64,000 bases of DNA from NCBI RefSeq assembly GCF_021147775.1, contig NZ_JAGTPK010000030.1, forward strand, positions 1-64,000, read 5' to 3'. The notes beneath the pieces were generated by a model. It did no database searches, was not told where the DNA came from, and saw nothing but the letters and a program-made list of their open reading frames with translations. The stretch comes from Pseudomonas californiensis (GTDB taxonomy: Bacteria; Pseudomonadota; Gammaproteobacteria; Pseudomonadales; Pseudomonadaceae). Positions 17,175-25,800 of this stretch are shown here, one piece after another (positions within the stretch are counted from its first letter, which is position 1; the number at the start of each line of letters is the position of its first letter). The position numbers were made by a program, and so were the translations under genes.

Positions 17175-17879
17175 GTGGCAAGAAGTGATCGATTGTTTGA
17201 GCTTATGCAAGTGCTCCGCCGGCATCGCAGAACCGTATCGGGACGGACACTTGCCCAAGAGTTAGGGGTGTCACTTCGTACCATTCGGCGCGATGTACAG
17301 ACCTTGCAAAGTATGGGCGCCGACATTGATGGTGAGCCGGGATTGGGTTATGCCCTCAAACCTGGATTTCTTCTGCCACCGCTCTCGTTCACAGAAGAAG
17401 AATTACAGGCGCTAATGGCTGGCGCCTTGTGGGTCAGTCGTCAGACTGACGAAAAACTTGCCTTCGCGGTTACAAACGCCCTTGCCAAGATTGATGCGGT
17501 GTTGCCTTTGGACATGCGCCCAATTCTCGACGATGAGACATTTTACGTAAGCAGCCCTGCCACTCATTCTACTTTGATCGACTTAAGCGAAATTCGACGA
17601 GCAATGCGCGACCAGTGCAAGCTACGCATTACGCTATCTATCACTCATGCACCTACTGACCACCAGATTGTCTGGCCGATCATGCTGGGGTTTATCGAAA
17701 CGCAACGCTCCCTGGCAGCATGGTGCGAGGCTGACGGCAAGTACCGCATGATAGATCTGAGTGATGTAGTCCACGCTGAAGTGCTCGTAGAACGATACTC
17801 TCGTAATCGCCGCCAACTGATCAAGGAATGGCGTGCTTTGGATATTTTGCCGTGTAATGGCCGTGGCGAGGTTTGCTGA
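17175..17879 (+). CDS. YafY-type HTH/WYL transcription regulator
   Basis: 234 aa, GTG start with a GGAGTAGG just upstream, overlapping the end of the reductase gene. An N-terminal HTH_11 winged helix (TVSGRTLAQELGVSLRTIRRDVQTL, about 21-45 in shorter pieces) precedes a WYL effector domain (about 130-215). WYL proteins sense small molecules or nucleic acid; the YafY branch usually regulates an adjacent oxidoreductase, here the upstream MDR gene. Autoregulation from the reductase promoter is likely (inference). Confidence 0.85.
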   Translation: MARSDRLFELMQVLRRHRRTVSGRTLAQELGVSLRTIRRDVQTLQSMGADIDGEPGLGYALKPGFLLPPLSFTEEELQALMAGALWVSRQTDEKLAFAVTNALAKIDAVLPLDMRPILDDETFYVSSPATHSTLIDLSEIRRAMRDQCKLRITLSITHAPTDHQIVWPIMLGFIETQRSLAAWCEADGKYRMIDLSDVVHAEVLVERYSRNRRQLIKEWRALDILPCNGRGEVC

Positions 17880-18213
17880 TTGTAGTCACCCGACCAAGCA
17901 ATCTATCCAGGACTGTCCCTGCACAGCTGACTATGCGGCAGGGATGTATCGTCGGGTAGTAGCGTTTTATTCGCTTACTCACCAATAAGCCTTGGCCGTT
18001 CCTCCCCCTCTCGAGTAGTCGAAAAAAAACGACATCAGGACAGCCGTCTGTTCCGGATGTAGTTCTCTATCCACGCCAGAAATTCTACTGGTAAACGACC
18101 TTACCGACGTTACCGCTTTCAGCGATCGTCAAGTTGTTGATTAAGAACGTCACTCACATCCTGCACGCCTTGTACCCATGAGAATCCATAGCAGGACGAA
18201 CGCACTTATCGAG
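17880..18213. other. gene-free stretch with a possible hairpin
   Basis: About 330 bases between the convergent WYL regulator and LysR gene. It holds one inverted repeat, TCCCTGC (17916-17922) and GCAGGGA (17938-17944), with a 15-nt loop and no T-run, and an A8 run near 18025. No gene is visible. It marks the edge between the redox mosaic and the tartrate unit. Confidence 0.4.
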
Positions 18214-19107
18214 TCACACCAAGGGCGTCTGCCCATTGCCCGCCCTGCCCCAGAAGTCTTCTGCCGCCTTGCTGAGCATTGCTTCAGGGCGAGTCAGATG
18301 GATTTCCAACGGTATATCCCAACTTTCGTCCAACGCCCTGACCAGACGTCCGTCCAGAATTTCCTGCTCAGTGAGGCTTTTGGGCAACCATGCCACGCCC
18401 TTGCTTTCCAGGGCCATGGACATCAGAACGGCTGCAAGATGGCTGCTGAACAGTGGCTTGAGATGGAGGTAATCCTCCTTGCCACGCAATCTGTGGGCGA
18501 CGATACGTCCCAGTCCAGATTCATGTGTGTAAGCAAGGTAGGGCAATGCCGCGGGAGAGGAGCCCAAGTTGGCGGAGGGGCTTGCAAGAGGAACGAGGAC
18601 GTCTTCGCCGACCTTCTTGCCAATGAACTGGTCAGGGGCCAGCAAAGGCGGAACGTCAGGATGTCGGTGGCACAGCAGAAACTGAACCTGGCCATGTATC
18701 AGCATCTGCTCACATACTGCCATGCTGTCCGAGTGCAACTGCACAGCCTCGATGGGGGCACCGTTTTCCGCGCTTCGAAGCCACTTGGGGAAAAAAGTGA
18801 ACGACAGCGAGTGAGTGGCGGCAAATTGCAACGATCGGGCCGCCATTCCTGCGACCTCTTGAGCTTCGTGGCGCATTCTGTACAGGTGTCTGGCAGCTTC
18901 CTGGGCACGCGGCAAGATTTGCCGCCCTGCATCAGTAAGGGTTGCACCTTGGGGTGTGCGCACAAACAACTCGACGCCCATCCAATTCTCCAGGGAGCGA
19001 ACTCTGCGGCTGAACGCCGGCTGAGTAATGTGGCGTGCCTCTGCCGCGCGGACAAAGCTGCCGTATTCCGCAAGCGCCGAGAAGTCTTCGAGCCAAACCA
19101 GTTCCAA
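18214..19107 (-). CDS. LysR-family regulator, divergent from D-tartrate dehydratase
   Basis: About 297 aa with an N-terminal HTH (LEDFSALAEYGSFVRAAEAR, ITQPAFSRRVRSLE) and a C-terminal effector domain. The longer open frame starts at 19194, but a strong CAGGAGG stands 8 bases before a TTG at 19107, which gives an N-terminus (MELVWLEDF) typical of the family, so I prefer that start. It is divergent from the tartrate dehydratase gene with about 99 bases between, the standard arrangement for a LysR activator of the neighbouring catabolic gene. Confidence 0.82.
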   Translation of the reverse strand: MELVWLEDFSALAEYGSFVRAAEARHITQPAFSRRVRSLENWMGVELFVRTPQGATLTDAGRQILPRAQEAARHLYRMRHEAQEVAGMAARSLQFAATHSLSFTFFPKWLRSAENGAPIEAVQLHSDSMAVCEQMLIHGQVQFLLCHRHPDVPPLLAPDQFIGKKVGEDVLVPLASPSANLGSSPAALPYLAYTHESGLGRIVAHRLRGKEDYLHLKPLFSSHLAAVLMSMALESKGVAWLPKSLTEQEILDGRLVRALDESWDIPLEIHLTRPEAMLSKAAEDFWGRAGNGQTPLV

Positions 19108-19206
19108 GGGCCATGCCTCCTGTGCATAGGGTGCGGCATTAATAGCATTGGGCGGGTGCCATCGCAACGCATAACGTGGGCCTACAAACAACAAGAGGAA
19201 CCCGTC

Positions 19207-20376
19207 ATGCGCATCGTAGACATCCGCGAAAAAACTGTTTCCATTGCCTCCCCGATTGCCAATGCGTACATCGATTTCTCAAAAATGACCTGCTCGGTCG
19301 TCGCGGTCATCACGGACGTGATTCGCGATGGCAAACCTGTCATCGGCTACGGTTTCAACTCCAATGGTCGCTACGGCCAGGGCGCGCTGATGCGTGACCG
19401 CTTTCTGGCACGTATCACCGAAGCTGACCCGGACACGCTCGTTGACCATGAGAACAACAACCTGGATCCGTTCGCCATCTGGAAAACCCTGATGACCAAC
19501 GAGAAGCCAGGCGGCCACGGCGAGCGGTCGGTTGCAGTGGGCACCATCGACATGGCTGTATGGGATGCCGTCGCCAAAATTGAAGGCAAGCCTCTCTATC
19601 GTTTGCTGGCCGACCGTTACCGTAATGGCGTCGCCGATGACAAGGTCTGGGTCTATGCAGCAGGGGGCTATTACTACCCCGGCAAAGACCAGACCAAGCT
19701 CAAGGCAGAGATGCAGAGCTATCTGGATCGCGGCTACGACGTGGTCAAGATGAAAATCGGTGCAGTACCACTGGACGAAGATATTCGTCGTATCGAAGCC
19801 GTGCTTGAAGTGGTGGGAGACGGTCGCCGGCTGGCGGTCGATGCCAACGGTCGTTTCGATCTCCAGACAGGCATCGCTTATGCGGAAGCCATCAAGAAGT
19901 ACAACCTGTTCTGGTACGAAGAAGTTGGCGATCCGCTCGACTATGCATTGCAGGCCGAACTCGCCAACCATTACGAACTGCCTATGGCGACCGGGGAGAA
20001 TCTCTTCTCCCACCAGGATGCCCGTAACCTTCTTCGTCACGGCGGCATGCGCCCTGATCGCGATTTCCTGCAGTTCGACTGCGCGCTCTCCTACGGGTTG
20101 GTGGAGTACATGCGCACCCTGAAAGTGATGGAAGAAATGGGCTGGTCTTCCCGCCGTGTAGTTCCGCACGGTGGACATCAGATGTCCCTGAACATCGCTG
20201 CAGGCTTGCATCTGGGCGGCAACGAATCTTACCCGGATGTGTTCCAGCCGTTCGGCGGCTTCGCTGACGGCATCAAAGTAGAAAACGGATACGTCGGCCT
20301 GCCAGATATTCCAGGTGTGGGCTTCGAGGCCAAGTCCGCCTTGTACGCAGTCATGCGCGAACTGGGTGAAGGCTGA
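19207..20376 (+). CDS. tarD: D(-)-tartrate dehydratase
   Basis: 389 aa, enolase superfamily. The sequence matches the Bradyrhizobium D-tartrate dehydratase in length and landmarks: K-x-K at 181-183 (VVKMKIG), metal ligands D212 (VDANG), E238/E239 (WYEE) and E264 (ATGEN), and the catalytic His at 321 (VPHGGH). It removes water from D-tartrate to give oxaloacetate. The ATG at 19207 has AGAGGA upstream; the open frame upstream of it is antisense to the LysR gene and not coding. A DctA-type carrier follows after about 100 bases, which makes this a substrate uptake and dehydration pair. Confidence 0.92.
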   Translation: MRIVDIREKTVSIASPIANAYIDFSKMTCSVVAVITDVIRDGKPVIGYGFNSNGRYGQGALMRDRFLARITEADPDTLVDHENNNLDPFAIWKTLMTNEKPGGHGERSVAVGTIDMAVWDAVAKIEGKPLYRLLADRYRNGVADDKVWVYAAGGYYYPGKDQTKLKAEMQSYLDRGYDVVKMKIGAVPLDEDIRRIEAVLEVVGDGRRLAVDANGRFDLQTGIAYAEAIKKYNLFWYEEVGDPLDYALQAELANHYELPMATGENLFSHQDARNLLRHGGMRPDRDFLQFDCALSYGLVEYMRTLKVMEEMGWSSRRVVPHGGHQMSLNIAAGLHLGGNESYPDVFQPFGGFADGIKVENGYVGLPDIPGVGFEAKSALYAVMRELGEG

Positions 20377-20475
20377 TCGCCGTCAATCTGCGGCCCTTAG
20401 AGAGGCCGCAAAACCTGGCGTTGACTGCCGACGCCAAGCCACATGCCCATCACAACAATAAAATGAGGTGCTTGC

Positions 20476-21783
20476 GTGGAAACTTCCAAGTCCCGCTGGT
20501 ACAGCCAGCTCTATGCGCAAGTGCTGATCGGCATTGTAATAGGTGCAGCGATCGGTTACTTCGCGCCAGATATTGGAGCCAAGCTCCAACCCTTTGCCGA
20601 TGGCTTCATCAAACTGATCAAAATGCTCCTGGCGCCCATTATTTTCGGTACCGTCGTGGTGGGTATCGCGAAGATGGGCAGCATCAAAGAGGTCGGGCGG
20701 ATTGGCGTGAAAGCGCTGCTCTACTTTGAAATTCTGTCGACCATTGCCTTGGTCGTCGGCCTCCTGGTGGTCAACATCGTCAAGCCTGGCGTCGGCATGA
20801 ATATCAATGTCAGCGTACTTGATGGAAGTGCAATCAGTAAATACAGCCAGGCCGCCAGTGAGCAAGGCGGCACCCTTGATTTCTTCCTCAATATCATCCC
20901 CCACACGTTCCTTGGCGCATTTTCGAATGGCGTCATGCTTCAAGTCATTCTGCTTTCGGTGTTGATGGGTGTTGCCCTGGTTCAAATGGGAGAAACCAGC
21001 AAGCCACTGATCAACATCATTGATCTGTTCTTGCAAGGCTTGTTCAGGATCGTCGCAATGGTTATGCGTTTGGCTCCGATTGGCGCCGGGGCCGGCATGG
21101 CGTTCACTATCGGTAAGTACGGGATTGGTACTCTGCTGTCGCTCGGCCAGTTGCTGGTCGCGCTCTATATCACCACCTTGATTTTCATTGTGGTGGTGCT
21201 GGGTACAGTTGCCAGATGGTCGGGGATGCCGTTAATGCAGTTTCTTCGCTATTTCAAGGATGAAATCCTCATCACGCTTGGCACCTGTTCAACAGAAGCC
21301 GTACTGCCTCGAATGATGGTGAAGCTTGAGAAGCTAGGCTGCAAGAAATCGGTGGTGGGCATGGTGCTGCCTACGGGTTACACCTTCAACGCGGACGGCA
21401 CTTGTATCTATCTCACCATGGCCGCGATCTTTATCGCTCAGGCCACCAATACGCCGCTGACGTTCGTGGATCAGATGATTCTGCTGGGCGTATTCCTGTT
21501 GACCTCCAAGGGCTCGGCTGGTGTGGCAGGCGCGGGGTTCGTGACGCTGGCGGCAACGCTCACGACCATTCACTCCATTCCGCTGGTAGGGCTGGTTTTG
21601 CTCTTGGGTATCGACCGCTTCCTGAACGAAGCGCGGGCTGTGACCAACCTCATCGGTAACGGCATCGGCACTATCGCTATCGCCAAGTGGGACAACTCAT
21701 TCGACGTCGAGGCCTGTGAGCGTGAGATTGCTGCCATGAAACGCGACAAGTTGGCGAGCAAGGCGTTGCTGGCGCAAAAATAA
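20476..21783 (+). CDS. dicarboxylate:cation symporter (DctA family), probably for tartrate
   Basis: 435 aa of the DAACS family, inner membrane. Conserved parts are FIKLIKMLLAPIIFGTVV (about 35-52), the re-entrant-loop serine-rich stretch LGTCSTEAVLPRM (about 272-284), and PTGYTFNADGT (about 298-308), where the usual FNLDGT has an Ala instead of Leu. The GTG start follows GAGG by 7 bases. Placement after the tartrate dehydratase gene suggests D-tartrate or a related C4 acid as substrate. It is a paralogue of the carrier at 54325-55632. Confidence 0.87.
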   Translation: METSKSRWYSQLYAQVLIGIVIGAAIGYFAPDIGAKLQPFADGFIKLIKMLLAPIIFGTVVVGIAKMGSIKEVGRIGVKALLYFEILSTIALVVGLLVVNIVKPGVGMNINVSVLDGSAISKYSQAASEQGGTLDFFLNIIPHTFLGAFSNGVMLQVILLSVLMGVALVQMGETSKPLINIIDLFLQGLFRIVAMVMRLAPIGAGAGMAFTIGKYGIGTLLSLGQLLVALYITTLIFIVVVLGTVARWSGMPLMQFLRYFKDEILITLGTCSTEAVLPRMMVKLEKLGCKKSVVGMVLPTGYTFNADGTCIYLTMAAIFIAQATNTPLTFVDQMILLGVFLLTSKGSAGVAGAGFVTLAATLTTIHSIPLVGLVLLLGIDRFLNEARAVTNLIGNGIGTIAIAKWDNSFDVEACEREIAAMKRDKLASKALLAQK

Positions 21784-21971
21784 TTCCCAGGATGAATTGA
21801 AGCCCTTACTGACAGCCGTAGGTAATGCTGTCCTACCCAGCTTGAAGACCGTGACCGCATCTGCACGCTTGCGCTTCAGGCACGAAACGCAAAAAAGACG
21901 TCCGGTACGCGTTATCAAGTCAAGGCTGACGGAGCGTTGATATTTGGACTTGGAGACACGCGTCGCATCGG

Positions 21972-22010
21972 GACAGGGCAGTGCTGGCGAATCTCCGGCA
22001 CTGCCCTGTC
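21972..22010. terminator. bidirectional terminator hairpin
   Basis: Perfect 13-nt arms GACAGGGCAGTGC (21972-21984) and GCACTGCCCTGTC (21998-22010) with a 13-nt loop lie between the convergent carrier gene and YcaC-type gene. A short AAATTT follows. The stability and the position make a shared terminator likely. Confidence 0.7.
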
Positions 22011-22021
22011 GGCGAAATTTC

Positions 22022-22648
22022 TCAACGAGCGGTCAGCGCCGAATAGCTGTTCATCAGGTTGCGGTAGTTAGGGATGCGCTGGGACAGCAGGTTGCCCAGG
22101 CCTTCGATGTCGTTGCGCCAGTCGCGTTGCAACTCACACGCGACCGAGAACCAGTTCATCATCTGCGCGCCCGCTTGGGTCATGCGATTCCATGCCGCCT
22201 GCTGCACAGTCGTATTGAACGTGCCCGAAGCATCCGTGACCACGAACACGTCGAAACCTTCCGCCAGGGCCGACAAGGTCGGGAACGCGACGCACACATC
22301 GGTCACCACACCGGCAATAATGATCTGCTTGCGACCGGTCGCCTTGATCGCTTTGACGAAATCTTCGTTGTCCCATGCGTTGATCTGACCGGGACGGGCA
22401 ATGTACGGCGCGTCCGGGAACATCTCTTTGAGTTCTGGAACCAGCGGGCCGTTAGGGCCTTGTTCGAAACTGGTGGTCAGGATGGTAGGCAGCTCGAAAA
22501 ACCTGGCAACATCAGCCAGGGCCAACACGTTGTTCTTGAACTCGTTGGGCGAGAAGTCTTGAACCAGAGAGATCAAGCCAGTCTGGTGATCAACCAGCAG
22601 TACTACGGCGTCGTCTTTGTTCAGGCGGTTGTAGGTTGGAGTCGTCAT
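22022..22648 (-). CDS. ycaC: YcaC-type isochorismatase-family hydrolase
   Basis: 208 aa, the length of E. coli YcaC. The cysteine-hydrolase triad can be seen: Asp in LLVDHQTGL (about 20), a Lys or Arg position near residue 84 (IARPGQ) and the nucleophile Cys in AGVVTDVCVAFP (about 118). YcaC is an octameric hydrolase of unknown substrate. The start ATG is preceded by AAAGGACTTCACG. It stands alone, 230 bases downstream of the helicase gene on the same strand. Confidence 0.85.
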   Translation of the reverse strand: MTTPTYNRLNKDDAVVLLVDHQTGLISLVQDFSPNEFKNNVLALADVARFFELPTILTTSFEQGPNGPLVPELKEMFPDAPYIARPGQINAWDNEDFVKAIKATGRKQIIIAGVVTDVCVAFPTLSALAEGFDVFVVTDASGTFNTTVQQAAWNRMTQAGAQMMNWFSVACELQRDWRNDIEGLGNLLSQRIPNYRNLMNSYSALTAR

Positions 22649-22879
22649 CGTGAAGTCCTTTCAGGTGAGTCAGTAATGGGGTTGTCGTTCGGTATGGCGC
22701 TAGATTATCCATTCCCCAGAACCTGATAAATCACCTGAAAAGCGCTTTACTGTCTCGCCCTAGTGGACAATTGGATGATTTACTCGATCTATTCACCCAA
22801 GCGGTGAGGCAGTTGGCAGGCTACCGTTGCTGGACACCTGCCCTACCCGCCTCCGCTACCCGCACGTCATACCTGAATG
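22649..22879. other. intergenic region upstream of ycaC
   Basis: About 230 bases between the helicase stop and ycaC start, both minus strand. It must contain the ycaC promoter. I see no convincing box, hairpin or gene. Confidence 0.35.
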
Positions 22880-25800
22880 TCAGATCAAAAGAGTCTCTTG
22901 GGCGTCCGCAGAAGACTCCGCTTTGGGCTCCTGGTTGTCATTCAGACTCTCAGCGGGACGCACGCCGGCGTCCCGGCTCCACTCTCTGAACTCGACCAAT
23001 GCAGGCAGTTTGTCCATCGTACCGGTGGGCTCGATACCCAGCTCAGCCAGACGCTCAAGCAGCTCATTGAATATCTCGTCCTTGTTCATGCTCCATGACG
23101 AGGCGAAGCAGCGCCAGAATGTCCACCCTGCCCGCTCCAGGATGCGCTGGCGGTTCATGTCCGCTGCCCAGCGATCCGGACCATGGAAAGCGTCGCCATC
23201 ACACTCGATTGCAAGACGACTGTCGTTGGCGCCCTCCACGACCATATCGAGGCGGAAGGCACCGCTCTTGACCTGAGGAGCGACGCGGTAACCGCGCTCC
23301 ACGAGCCGGGTGAATACCTGCTCCTCGAAGCCTGATTCGCACAGCTTGATAAGCCCGTCCTGCTCTGCCTCCTGCTCAATCAATGGTTTGCTGAAATACT
23401 CCAGCAAAGTGCAACGCAAGTCTTTGGGTGACAGGTCCTCAAGCGTCACCGAGCGAACCAGATACATCCGGTCCCGCGCACGGCTGGCTGCCACGTTGAA
23501 ACGCTGCTCGGCGCCTACACCTGACAGCGGGTGACAGTTTTCCCGATCAGCAACGAGGGAGATGAATATGATGTCCCGCTCGCTCCCCTGGAAAGTGCTC
23601 GCGTCTCCGCACGCAAACTCCCGAGTATGCAATTCAGCCGCTGAACACCGCTCACGTACTCGACTGTCGATGTATTTGGCTTGCTCCATGCCGCCCAGCA
23701 ATGTCACCACGCCAATGGTGCGGCCTGCGTATTTCTCATCGTTGATGAGGGCCTGTATTTCTTCAACGATGGCTTCGGCTTCAAGCGCATTACAGCCCTT
23801 TTTGTCCCTGATACCCTCTTTTACAAAGATATCCACCAGAGGTGGATCAAGCCGTTCGGACGGACGCGGGATACGCAGAGGCTGAATCGCGCCGTTGTAG
23901 AAGCGATTGGAGTACGTGATGATCGGCGGTACGCATCGGAAATGCTCTCGCAGCATGACCATCTGGCCAGCGAAAACCCGTGCCGCCAAGTCGTACAGTG
24001 ACTTGTCCGGCGTCATTTCTGCGCCATAAGGCTGGTCACTCAGAAACCGGTCGCGAAGCTCGCCGATCCGCTTGGAGGACTTGAAGCCACTGTCGGGTGA
24101 CACCTGTTTGTCGTCACCGACCACCAGCACTTTCTTTGCTCGAACAATTGCTGGCAGCGCCCACAGGTCCGACTGACTGGCCTCATCAACGATCACGAGA
24201 TCAAACGCGCCAATGTCGGCAGGCATTGATTCAGAGATTTTGGCATGGCTCATGATCCAGCACGGCACCGCGTCTGCTGCGTTCTGCATGCACTGTTGCG
24301 CGTCACGGCGATATCGTTCGGCATTGGGCCCGGTACCCTGACCGATTTTCCTGACGGCAGTTGAGTATCCGGCCAGTGCCTGCAGCACCATAGGGCTTGC
24401 GTGGGCTTTGGTGGACAACCACGCGGAACGGCTCACTACCTCGCGGTACATGCGGGCCAGGCCTGTTTCCAGGTCAGTACGTTTGGTGTTCAAGTTCACG
24501 AGCTCATGTCGGGCCTCAATGCTTTCAAGGTGCGAACGTATACGGGCGTGTTGCCATGCCTCACGCCATGACGACGGCAATGCAGTATCTTGCGCGCCGT
24601 TCTGGACGGGAGTACTCAGCACCCTGCCGGCAATTTTTTCTCCTCCCGCCTCTTTGAGACGTCGGGCACCCACACGCACCTGATCCAGCGATGCTTCAAG
24701 GGCCTTGACCCGGCGCAGCTCTGCGATCAACCCGACGTAGGCCGAGACAATATGTTGGTTGCTGTATTCCAGCCTGCCCAGTTGCTCCTCGATGAACGAA
24801 CACAGCTGCGCGGTAATCGGGCCGTTATGACGCGTGACGTTATCGTGCAAATGGCCCAATGACGCCAGCGCTGCGCTCAAATCAACGCGTGCAAGGTGAT
24901 GACGCACTTGTCCACGACGTGTCTCCATCTCCGAGCGATTCAGCATCTGCAGACCGTAAGGTGCATCGCCGAAAACGTCTTCCAGGAGCGGACTCAACTG
25001 AGTGGTCAGTCGAATGCAGAGCGTCAGCGAGATCTGCACAGTGGATGTGGTCAGTTCCAACTGCCTGAGATGAACAATGCCGCCTTGCAACTGTGGTATC
25101 TCCAGCAATTGCGCCAACGGATTCCAGCGAGCGGCAAACGCCTTTGCGCGCGCATGAAGTTGCAGATAGTGCAGGACCACGCCCCACTGATCTGCGGTTT
25201 TGGGTGCAGTGCCATTGACCCTGACCTGTGCCAGATGGGCTTTGGCATCCGAGGCTCCAAAACTCATCAGCCCGAACGGTTTACCGGTTTGCGCTGCGCG
25301 CTCGACAGCCTCGGCAGTGGTATCGCAATCAAGACCCGCGTCAGGAAAATCGACGTGGTTTTTCAGCGTCTCCCTACGGCGCCGCACCAGGTCTTCTGCT
25401 TCGGTGATCAGCGCTGCCAACGCTGATATTTCGCCGTCAAATCGCTTGCTGAACACTTTGTGTCGAAATTGCAGTGACCATGAAGGTTCGGCCTCTGCCC
25501 CCTCGCCAAGCGCCGACAGTAGATCCAGAAAGGCCCCGAGTTCTGATTCCAGCAATCTGGCCGCTGCGATAACGGCGGCGTCGGCGGACTTCAGCGGCCG
25601 GATGTTGCCTTGATCAACAGCCTGGCCGAGTGCTTTCAACTGACAAAGTGAGGTATGCAGCTTCGCGATCTCTTCGGGCGCTGGCAGTTGCACAGGATCA
25701 GGCACGCGGCTGTTCACGTACACGAGGTCAGTGCCGAGCGCCCGGCGGATCTCCCGCAACGTCTTGCCTGCCTCCTCGTCAAAGGGCGGTGAATGCTCAG

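Noticed and set aside
18178..19206. 343-codon upstream extension of the D-tartrate dehydratase frame
   Set aside because: It is antisense to the whole LysR gene, has no recognisable domain, and the ATG at 19207 has its own ribosome site and the family N-terminus.
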